From positions 434,001 through 498,000 of the forward strand of contig JAUIMM010000699.1 in NCBI GenBank assembly GCA_031769625.1: a stretch of 64,000 bases of DNA, written 5' to 3'. This document shows, piece after piece, positions 37,824 to 45,400 of this stretch. The stretch comes from Taudactylus pleione (Eukaryota > Chordata > Amphibia > Anura > Myobatrachidae). Made by a program: the position numbers and the translations under genes. Numbering within the stretch: the first letter of the stretch is position 1; each line of letters starts with the position of its first letter. Under the pieces are notes generated by a model. It had not been told where the DNA came from, searched no databases, and worked only from the letters and a program-made list of their open reading frames with translations.

Positions 37824-38818
37824 GCCCTCTTGACTTCCTCCACCGTCACATCATCACCCAAGGAGTCAAAGGAGGCATCAAGTTTCTCTAACCCTGGTGT
37901 CTCCTTCAGAAAGGACTCCATCCTCTCCCTAATAAGTGGCTGCTCAGACAGAAGGTCCGTATAGTAGGACCCGATGACCCCCAGGATGCCATCCCTGTCT
38001 TCACAGAGAGTACCCTGCCCGTCATACAGGCCCTTCACCTCCCTTAGATCAACCGCCTTCCTGCAACTCTGGTAGGGATCAGGCGAGTGGTATTTACCAT
38101 AATCCCTCTCCAAAATCAAGGAAGCCAGCCGATCATATTGGAGCTCCCTCAACTGAGCTTTCACCCGGAAGATATCCCCACTATCTCCACACTCAGAGAT
38201 CAGGAAATCAAGTTTCTTCCTCAAACTCTGGTAGACACATCTTTTTCTCAAGTTCTTTTGTGCTACCAGCCTCTGAAAAAGCCTTTGAGTCCTTTTTTTG
38301 CACGCTTCCCACCACTCAGACCTAGACCAACCAGCCTCCAGAAGTGTCTCCTGTAGTTGGAAGAAATCCCTAAAGGACTGGCTAATACTCTCTTCTTTCA
38401 GAAGGTCAGAGCTCAAACGCCAAAGGCCCCGCCCTCTCTGAGGAGTTTCCGAAGCATTCAACGCGACACTCAAGCAAACGTGGTCGGAGAATTCTACAGC
38501 CCTTACCTCAGGAGGCAGAGTTTTCGAACTCTCCTTAACAAAAAACCTATCTATCCTAGACCTACGATTGCTACAATGATATGTGTAACCCGTGAGGTCT
38601 GGACAATGGCGAATGTGCACATCGACCAGACCTGCCTCTCTAACCATACTAACTAAAAATCTCGCATCATAGCCCAGGGTTGACTTTGCACCCCCCCTGT
38701 CTTTGGGCCTTACAATGGTGTTAAAATCACCACCAAAGACAACCTGCCGGGCCGTAAAAAGGAATGGTTTTATCAGCCCAATAAAGGCACTTCCTATCCC
38801 AGGCCGACTGCGGCCCAT
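37796..38818 (-). CDS. LINE ORF2 segment b: C-terminal endonuclease and linker
   Basis: This segment continues the endonuclease one frame over from segment a; homology-like sequence begins near AFIGLIKPF (38788) rather than at the first Met. VVFGGDFNTIV (GGDFN at 38734-38720), RSRIDRFFV (about 38560-38540) and EFSDHVCLSV (SDH at 38488-38480) supply the catalytic Asp/Asn and the terminal Asp-His pair of the APE fold, and all are intact. A roughly 220-residue charged linker follows (RLFQRLVAQKNLRKRC, DRLASLILERDYGKYHS, EDRDGILGVIGSYYTDLL), as usual between endonuclease and RT in L1-type proteins. It ends at VTVEEVKRAK, after which a stop appears because the frame changes at an A6 run (37823-37818). 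Confidence 0.85.
   Translation of the reverse strand: MGRSRPGIGSAFIGLIKPFLFTARQVVFGGDFNTIVRPKDRGGAKSTLGYDARFLVSMVREAGLVDVHIRHCPDLTGYTYHCSNRRSRIDRFFVKESSKTLPPEVRAVEFSDHVCLSVALNASETPQRGRGLWRLSSDLLKEESISQSFRDFFQLQETLLEAGWSRSEWWEACKKRTQRLFQRLVAQKNLRKRCVYQSLRKKLDFLISECGDSGDIFRVKAQLRELQYDRLASLILERDYGKYHSPDPYQSCRKAVDLREVKGLYDGQGTLCEDRDGILGVIGSYYTDLLSEQPLIRERMESFLKETPGLEKLDASFDSLGDDVTVEEVKRAKNLQVRMV
37815..37830 (-). other. ORF2 frameshift and small deletion before the RT
   Basis: Segment b reads EEVKRAK and then stops; segment c reads KSPGPDGL in another frame, with both frames sharing the A6 run at 37823-37818. L1-type ORF2 proteins normally carry about eight residues between the Ala of the EV-x-x-A block and KSPGPDG. 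Here almost none remain, which suggests a deletion of around 20 nt at this spot rather than a single-base slip. Confidence 0.6.
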
Positions 38819-39155
38819 AGACGTTAATCAGCCTGAGATCATGCCCCCTTAGGCTAACATCCAAAACCATACACCTACCTATCTGTAATTCTATAATCTT
38901 GTGTACAGTTACCATATCAGTAAATAGCACTGCCACCCCACCGTACGGCTCAGCCGCAAGAGACCAATAGGATGGGCCCCTCCTCCACTGGCTTTTGGCC
39001 CTGCGAAGTGTGGACAAGTCCCCTATTCTGGTCTCCTGCAAAAACAAAATATCAACCTCAATCGTGTTGAAAAAAGAAAAGGCCATATAACGAGCATGTT
39101 CAGAATAAACGGAAGCCACATTAATGGTGGTGCATCGTATAGGGTGTGTAGCCAT
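38727..39155 (-). CDS. LINE ORF2 segment a: N-terminal part of APE-type endonuclease
   Basis: Open frame of 142 codons starting at an ATG 36 nt after the ORF1 stop. The sequence CTTINVAS near residue 8, LFLQETRIGD near residue 37 (Gln-Glu-Thr at 39038-39027), GGVAVLF and LINVYGPQ are the first half of the exonuclease-endonuclease-phosphatase fold found at the N-terminus of L1-type ORF2. The Glu of QET is a metal-binding catalytic residue in this family. Up to WDRK (about residue 121, near 38793) it matches expectation; the last 21 residues are out of frame and end at a TGA. The rest of the domain continues in the next segment. The enzyme would nick the target DNA to start target-primed reverse transcription. 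As read, this frame is broken. Confidence 0.82.
   Translation of the reverse strand: MATHPIRCTTINVASVYSEHARYMAFSFFNTIEVDILFLQETRIGDLSTLRRAKSQWRRGPSYWSLAAEPYGGVAVLFTDMVTVHKIIELQIGRCMVLDVSLRGHDLRLINVYGPQSAWDRKCLYWADKTIPFYGPAGCLWW
38788..38798 (-). other. ORF2 frameshift inside the endonuclease
   Basis: Coherent endonuclease sequence changes frame between WDRK (segment a, about 38793) and AFIGLIKPF (segment b, 38788). The offset equals one extra base or two missing bases near 38792. The catalytic motifs on both sides are intact, so the damage is limited to this point. Confidence 0.75.
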
Positions 39156-39191
39156 AGTTCTAGATTATAGAGATAGGGCTCCATTTCACTT

Positions 39192-41169
39192 TCACTTTGT
39201 TACACAGGAAGACCCCTCCCCCAAGGAACCTTCCTGCTTACAAGGCACCCCAGAAGTGATACCTTCACCAGACGATGACACAACCATACACTCACCCTCC
39301 ACCAGATCCACACCATCCCCAAGAGGCACAGCACCCGCATTTGGTTCACCCGGCCCATCGGCCCCAACCGCAGACACCAACCCCACCTCAACAATACCCT
39401 GCCTGTCCCCACCAGTCAGGGAAACAAAAGCAGGATCAGGGTCAGGATCTGGCGGTTTTGGATCCACCAAGATGACTGGAGCTTCCTGACTTGGAGGTAT
39501 CATCTCCAAAGAATCTCCAAAAATAACAGACTCAGGGGTTTCCTCAACTATGTCTGCCCCGGCAGAAAACACTCCAACCTCCTCCATCTTCCCTAACCCC
39601 TTTTCTTCACCACTTGACCCTGTCAATCCCAGATTCGACAGGTCCCACTCCAGCTTACCACCATGTTCCACATTCTTTGATTTTATCGTAACCTTACCCC
39701 CTCTTCTCCTGTTTTTCGCTTTGGCACCTTCTGCGGCTTCCCCAAAGGTACTTTTCCTACTGACCTTCTTTCTCACCTCAGAAGGCCTAGCAACTTGAAC
39801 CAAATCACCATTCTCCTGTCTTACTATCTCCCCCCCCTTCTCCGCTACCTCCTCCTCCTCGTCATCTGCCACAGAGAATGTAAAGCGATTTGACAGCTGG
39901 ACAACATCCTCCCTTTGCCCTACCCTCCTCTTCCTATTTGACTTCACAACTGTAAAGGAAGATTCTCCCCTCTCTACCGGCACCTCCTTCTGGATTTTGG
40001 CAGCTTCCAGCACGTCTTTTCCACTACCTACCTCCTCACCCTCCTCAATGTCACTCAGTCTGGCCCCTCTCGTTGGTGGTTCTATAACCACCGGCAAACT
40101 CCCAATACCACTTTCCTCATTGTGCGATGCCGAGGGGCAACGGCTATAAGGGTGACCAATACACCCACAGAGATTACACTTCACCACATCACAATCTCTA
40201 GAGAGGTGACCCAACTCGCCACACATGGCACACTTGACCTCAGGGCAATTGTTAGAAAAATGCCTAAAGCTGCCACAACGATGACAGACTCTAGGTTGAC
40301 CGGGGTAGAAAGCCTGGATCTTATCTCGGCCAATGAAAGCTGCTGCCGGAATGTGCTTTGTCTCTATACCTACCCTGTTTAGCCTGACAAAGACAGAATA
40401 AGCTCCACCCCACACCCCCTTTGTGTAGTCTATTTTCTCCAGGCACGTGGACAATACTGTACAAAAGCGGGATAACCAGAAAAGGATGTCCAGTACTGGG
40501 AGGCTCTCATTTCTCACCAGGATAGTGACTTTAACCCTATCCTGGCGAGAGACCATTTGAGACTTGTAATTACTAAAGGGTGTCACACCCTTCTTCTCCT
40601 CCCACCTGGACGCAAATGCCTGTAACCCCCGCAGAGTCTGAAAACTCAGATCATACTCCGGGGTTCTAATGGGGTGAATACAGGCAAAGAGGTCCATGGG
40701 TGAGAATCCCATGGAGAAAACCATCTCTAGAAAAACACCCTTACTTGGCGGGTCCCCCTCAGCTACCCACTTTAGCTGCACCACATTCCGCCTTCTTATC
40801 GGGGTACCACCACCAATACCACTCCCACCACCATCACCACTGGCAGAGGCATGAGGAATCCTTGGCGCCCCTCCACCAGAAACTATTGTCGCATAAGACT
40901 TGGGCATAGGCTGGCCCATACTTTCCAGTCTCGAATTATTTTCAGCAATCAATTCAATTGCCGCACGGATCCTCTCAGCCCCCCTATTCCCCCATACAGT
41001 GAGTCCGCTATTTTTAATTGTTCCTCCGATAAAGTGGACCTGTCCAGAGGGGGCAGACCCTGTACCAGGCTAGCACCTGCCCTCAGTACAGGAGCCCCTG
41101 GGACAACAGATGTGGCCCTGTTAACATCTGCCTCCACCCTGTCAGCAATCTGCAGCATTTCTGTATCAA
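39192..41169 (-). CDS. LINE ORF1, C-terminal segment: gag-like protein with three CCHC zinc knuckles
   Basis: This frame is open from about 41169 (just after a TAG) to the TGA at 39194-39192. It has no ATG before a TTG at 40952, so it must be entered by a frame change from the upstream segment. The coherent protein starts near GAERIRAAIELIAENN and KSYATIVSGGG. Two regions of about 70-80 residues follow (RRNVVQLKWVAEG and DRVKVTILVRNESLP) that could be RRM-like folds, as known in L1/Tx1 ORF1 proteins; that is inference. After FYPGQPRVCHRCG come three CX2CX4HX4C knuckles, then an acidic and basic low-complexity tail (DIEEGEEVGSG, KSNRKRRVGQ, AKNRRRGGKVTIKSK) and a Pro/Asp-rich end. The likely role is binding LINE RNA in the ribonucleoprotein and acting as nucleic acid chaperone. 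Confidence 0.85.
40137..40286 (-). other. Three CCHC zinc knuckles in LINE ORF1
   Basis: Three consecutive CX2CX4HX4C motifs are encoded at 40286-40245 (CHRCGSFRHFSNNC), 40232-40191 (CAMCGELGHLSRDC) and 40178-40137 (CNLCGCIGHPYSRC). All twelve Cys/His ligands are intact. Such clusters bind single-stranded nucleic acid in retroelement gag proteins. The preceding FYPGQP is typical of Tx1-type ORF1. Confidence 0.93.
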
Positions 41170-42361
41170 GGGAGTCACTCACACAGTCAGCCGCAACCAC
41201 CCTCCTCTCAACAGCTGGCAGATCAGGACCGGGCGCCAGCATAACACCGGCAGGCATCACACACTCACCGGATCCGGCAGCAGTGTTCCCGATCACCGTG
41301 GGGACCACGGCCATGTCTCCATCCATCAGTCGCCGGGGAGCTTCCTCCAACTCCATGGCTCCGTCAGCAGCAATCTCCAAAGGCGCTTCCGCCTTCCCAC
41401 CGTGAAGCGCATCGTGAGCCACATCATGACCCGCAGAGAGCAGGGTCCCCGCAGCCATCTTCCGGACTCTGTGGATTAACTCCTTCGGGCCCGCATCTGC
41501 CGCTGAGACACCCACCATGTCTTCCGACTTGATCTCCGCGCCGCCTCCTTCCCCGATCTCGTCGTCTCCGACCTCCATCGGCGCCATCTTGGGACCCGAA
41601 ATAGCCTGTTTCACCAGACTCGATTCCCAAAAAGCCTCTGAAGATTCCTCCATCCTCGCTGGGTCTGCCACCGGGCCCACCAGGCTCAGCAGATACAGTA
41701 CTCTGCCCTTGTACTTGGCCCGCTTCTCTGCCAGCATCAGGAGCTCATCTTTGATGATCAGCCTCCCCTCGTTCGTAGATGTCATGAATTTCTTCTTCTT
41801 TGAGGCAATCCGAGCAGACACCCGACCAGCCTCCTTTCTCAAAGCCGCAACATCCATAGCCAGGAATGTCTCCTGTTCGGCGGCAGCGGCAGCGGCAGCA
41901 GCGGCAGCAGCAGCAGCAGCGGCCCCGTCTCCCTCGGAATCAGACTCCAGGGAATCTTCCTCCAGGAGACGCTGAGCATCGGGACAGATCTCCTCCTCCA
42001 TCTCCGTTTCCGTCTCCGCACAAAAGGTAAGCAGACCCGGGGGAACTGGCTCTACTCCTGGGGTTGCTTCACTCCCAGGGGAGCTTACCACCATCTCACA
42101 CCCTAGAGTTAAGTCCTCACTCATAGGGGAGCACTGCGTTAGCCCGCACCCTGAAGTTAAATCGACACTCACAGGGGGGCCATGCAGCATGGGGTCCAAA
42201 GTCCGGCTCTCACCATCTTCCACGGCCACATCCAGCCGGGAGAGCACCACCACCGGTCGGCCAGTACTTCCAGCAGGCCCTCCACCACCTCCAGGATCTG
42301 GGCCCTCAGAGACTTCCAGGACCCCGGGATCTCCTCCTCCATCTCCCGGCAGGCCCTCCAT
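40949..42361 (-). CDS. LINE ORF1, N-terminal open segment (470 codons)
   Basis: Open frame from an ATG 91 nt inside the element to a TGA at 40951-40949. The protein begins with a Gly/Pro/acidic, low-complexity region (EGPDPGGGGGP near residue 20). A Glu/Asp-rich stretch (ETEMEEEICPD, LESDSEGDG) leads into a run of 15 alanines (codons 41923-41879). A charged, probably helical segment follows (ALRKEAGRVSARIASKKKK, then DELLMLAEKRAKYKGR), then a long Ala/Val/Glu-rich linker. The end, LSEEQLKIADSLYGG, looks like a helix that should continue, but it runs into a short out-of-frame tail and stops. The natural continuation lies in the frame of the downstream knuckle-bearing segment. I therefore read this as the first half of one ORF1 split by a frame change, not a separate gene. 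Its function is presumably RNA binding and particle assembly; the N-terminal half has no domain I can name. Confidence 0.7.
   Translation of the reverse strand: MEGLPGDGGGDPGVLEVSEGPDPGGGGGPAGSTGRPVVVLSRLDVAVEDGESRTLDPMLHGPPVSVDLTSGCGLTQCSPMSEDLTLGCEMVVSSPGSEATPGVEPVPPGLLTFCAETETEMEEEICPDAQRLLEEDSLESDSEGDGAAAAAAAAAAAAAAAEQETFLAMDVAALRKEAGRVSARIASKKKKFMTSTNEGRLIIKDELLMLAEKRAKYKGRVLYLLSLVGPVADPARMEESSEAFWESSLVKQAISGPKMAPMEVGDDEIGEGGGAEIKSEDMVGVSAADAGPKELIHRVRKMAAGTLLSAGHDVAHDALHGGKAEAPLEIAADGAMELEEAPRRLMDGDMAVVPTVIGNTAAGSGECVMPAGVMLAPGPDLPAVERRVVAADCVSDSLDTEMLQIADRVEADVNRATSVVPGAPVLRAGASLVQGLPPLDRSTLSEEQLKIADSLYGGIGGLRGSVRQLN
40978..40994 (-). other. ORF1 frame-change site at G/C runs
   Basis: In element orientation two G runs (five and six G) flank AATA here. 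Upstream, the 470-codon frame is coherent up to SLYGGIGG. Downstream, coherence is in the frame one nucleotide back. The change is equivalent to loss of one base (or a -1 slip), most simply in one of these runs. It could be a mutation, an assembly homopolymer error or programmed slippage. Confidence 0.65.
41879..41923 (-). repeat. GCN trinucleotide run encoding poly-alanine
   Basis: Fifteen consecutive GCC/GCT codons, seen on the plus strand as mixed GGC/AGC triplets, lie inside ORF1. The mixture of codons argues against very recent pure-triplet slippage, but the tract is a natural length-variable site. It follows an acidic segment and precedes a Lys/Arg-rich helix. Confidence 0.9.
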
Positions 42362-42452
42362 CCTCCCTGGGGAGGGACACTCCAGACAGTCCCTGGCTGC
42401 AAATCACTTCCAGAGGCCTAAGAGCTGAATCACAGGCGACCTCTAGGGGCGA
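42362..42452 (-). other. LINE 5' untranslated region
   Basis: About 91 nt of non-satellite sequence separate the right array from the first ATG of ORF1 at 42361. It is short for a LINE 5' UTR. Either the promoter reaches into ORF1 or the satellite, or the element is slightly 5' truncated. I see no recognisable promoter motif. Confidence 0.6.
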
Positions 42453-45400
42453 GGTCTTCAACACATCCAGTGAAATTTTGAGCTGTCTGTGTTTGCTACA
42501 AGAGGGGATATCACAAAGTATGCGCTTTTGTTGTTTCCATTGCTTTCAAAGCATTTTGGCCTAAAATGAGCATTTGCTGTTTTTTCTTAAATGCAACATG
42601 GGAGAAAAACCATTTCACATCACATTTGTGGGTCTTGGTCTTCAACACATTTGGTGAAATTTTGAGCTGTCTGTGTTTGCTACAAGAGGGGATATCACAA
42701 AGTATGCGCTTTTGTTGTTTCCATTGCTTTCAAACCATTTTGGCCTAAAATGAGCATTTGCTGTTTTTTCTTAAATGCAACATGGGAGAAAAACCATTTC
42801 ACATCACATTTGTGGGTCTTGGTCTTCAACACATTCGGTGAAATTTTGTGCTGTCTGTGTTTGCTACAAGAGGAGATATCACAAAGTATGCGCTTTTCTT
42901 GTTTCCATTGCTTTCAATGCATTTTGGCCTAAAATGAGCATTTGATGTTTTTTCAGAAAAGCAATATGGGAGAAAAACCATTTCACATCACATTTGTGGG
43001 TCTTGGTCTTCAACACATTTGGTGAAATTTTGAGCTGTCTGTGTTTGCTACAAGAGGAGATATCACAAAGTATGCGCTTTTGTTGTTTCCATTGCTTTCA
43101 ATGCATTTTGGCCTAAAACGAGCATTTGCTGTTTTTTCTTAAATGCAACAAGGGAGAAAAACCATTTCACATCACATTTGTGGGTCTTGGTCTTCAACAC
43201 ATTTGGTGAAATTTGAGCTGTCTGTGTTTGCTACAAGAGGAGATATCACAAACTATGCGCTTTTGTTGTTTCCTTTGCTTTCAATGCCTTTTGGCCTAAA
43301 ACGAGCATTTGCTGTTTTCTCTTAAACGCAACATGGGAGAAAAACCTTTTCACATCACATTTGTGGGTCTTGTTCTTCAACACATTCGGTGAAATTTTGA
43401 GCTGTCTGTTTGCTACAAGAGGAGATATCACAAAGTATGCGCTTTTGTTGTTTCCATTGCTTTCAATGCATTTTGGCCTAAAATGAGCATTTGATGTTTT
43501 TTCTTAAACGCAATATGGGAGAAAAACCATTTCATATCACATTTGTGGGTCTTGGTCTTCAACACATTTTTTTTTAATTTTGAGCTGTCTGTGTTTGCTA
43601 CAAGAGGAGATATCACAAAGTATGCGCTTTTGTTGTTTCCATTGCTTTCAATGCGTTTTGGCCTAAAACGAACATTTGCTGTTTTCTCTTAAATACAACA
43701 TGGGAGAAAAACCATTTCACATCACATTTGTGGGTCTTCTTCTTCAACACATTCGGTGAAATTTTGAGCTGTCTGTTTGCTACAAGAGGAGATATCACAA
43801 AGTATGCGCTTTTGTTGTTTTCATTGCTTTCAATGCATTTTGGCCTAAAACAACCATTTGCTGTTTTCTCTTAAACGCAACATGGGAGAAAAACCATTTC
43901 ACATCACATTTGTGGGTCTTGTTCTTCAACGCATTCGGTGAAATTTTGAGCTGTCTGTGTTTGCTACAAGAGGAGATATCACAAAGTATGCACTTTTGTT
44001 GTTTCCATTGCTTTCAATGCATTTTGAACTAAAACGAGCATTTGCTGTTTTCTCTTAAATGCAACATGGGAGAAAAACCATTTCATATCACATTTGTGGG
44101 TCTTGTTCTTCAACACATTCGGTGAAATTTTGAGCTGTCTGTGTTTGCTACAAGAAGAGATATCACAAAGTATGCGCTTTTGTTGTTTCCATTGCTTTCA
44201 ATACATTTTGGCCTAAAATGAGCATTTGCTGTTTTCTCTTAAATACAACATGGGAGAAAAACCATTTCACATCACATTTGTGGGTCTTGTTCTTCAACAC
44301 ATTTGGTGAAATTTTGAGCTGTCTGTGTTTGCTACAAGAGGAGATATCACAAAGTATGCACTTTTGTTGTTTCCATTCCTTTCAATGCATTTTGGCCTAA
44401 AACGAGCATTTGCTGTTTTTCTTAAATGCAACATGGGAGAAAAACCATTTCACATCCCATTTGTGGGTCTTGGTCTTCAACACATTTGGTGAAATTTTGA
44501 GCTGTCTGTGTTTGCTACAAGAGGAGATATCACAAACTATGCGCTTTTGTTGTTTCCTTTGCTTTCAATGCGTTTTGGCCTAAAACGAGCATTTGCTGTT
44601 TTCTCTTAAACGCAACATGGGAGAAAAACCATTTCTCATCACATTTGTGGGTCTTAATCTTCAACACATTTGGTGAAATTTTGAGCTGTCTGTGTTTGCT
44701 ACAAGAGGAGATATAACAAAGTATGCGCTTTTGTTGTTTCCATTGCTTTCAATGTATTTTGGCCTAAAACGTGCATTTGCTGTTTCTCTTAAACGCAACA
44801 TGGGAGAAAAACCATTTCATATCACATTTGTGGGTCTTGGTCTTCAACACATTTTTTTAAATTTTGAGTTGTCTGTGTTTGCTACAAGAGAAGATATCAC
44901 AAAGTATGCGCTTTTGTTGTTTCCATTGCTTTCAATGCGTTTTGGCCTAAAACGAGCATTTGCTGTTTTCTCTTAAATACAACATGGGAGAAAAACCATT
45001 TCACATCACATTTGTGGGTCTTGTTCTTCAACACATTCGGTGAAATTTTGAGCTGTCTGTTTGCTACAAGAGGAGATATCACAAAGTATGCGCTTTTGTT
45101 GTTTTCATTGCTTTCAATGCATTTTGGCCTAAAACAACCATTTGCTGTTTTCTCTTAAACGCAACATGGGAGAAAAACCATTTCACATCACATTTGTGGG
45201 TCTTGTTCTTCAACACATTCGGTGAAATTTTGAGCTGTCTGTGTTTGCTACAAGAGGAGATATCACAAAGTATGCACTTTTGTTGTTTCCATTGCTTTCA
45301 ATGCATTTTGAACTAAAACGAGCATTTGCTGTTTTCTCTTAAACGCAACATGGGAGAAAAACCATTTCACATCACATTTGTGGGTCTTGTTTTTCAACAC

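Larger units (their letters stand above)
35321..42452 (-). mobile_element. Near-full-length Tx1-like (L1-Tx1) non-LTR retrotransposon
   Basis: A 7.1-kb insertion on the minus strand, GC-richer than the surrounding satellite. In element orientation it has a short 5' UTR, ORF1 (gag-like, three CCHC knuckles), a 36-nt spacer, ORF2 (APE-type endonuclease, reverse transcriptase, C-terminal Cys/His motif) and a 3' UTR of about 475 nt. The order and the motifs F-x-GQP ahead of CxxCGxxxHxxxxC knuckles, GDFN, KSPGPDG, RQGCPLSP and YADD match the L1-Tx1 group of LINEs. No long terminal repeats, integrase or protease are present. Both ends join the satellite cleanly; the interrupted monomer has 64 nt left and 117 nt right, 3 nt short of 184. 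There is no poly(A) tail and no target duplication longer than an ambiguous GGT. Three frame changes make this copy probably defective. An exact clade name needs a phylogeny; it could be another L1-related lineage. Confidence 0.93.

Noticed and set aside
39124..39489. 121-codon plus-strand Pro/Thr/Ser-rich frame opposite the ORF1 3' end
   Set aside because: It is antisense to the Pro/Asp-rich end of ORF1; its composition is explained by that strand.
41424..42428. Several plus- and minus-strand frames overlapping ORF1 (Pro/Ser- or Arg-rich)
   Set aside because: They are shadows of the GC-rich ORF1 coding region in other frames; the sense frame has coherent domains and the shadows do not.
35321..42452. 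LTR retrotransposon or endogenous retrovirus
   Set aside because: There are no terminal repeats, no protease, RNase H/integrase order or envelope; an APE endonuclease fused ahead of the RT marks a LINE.
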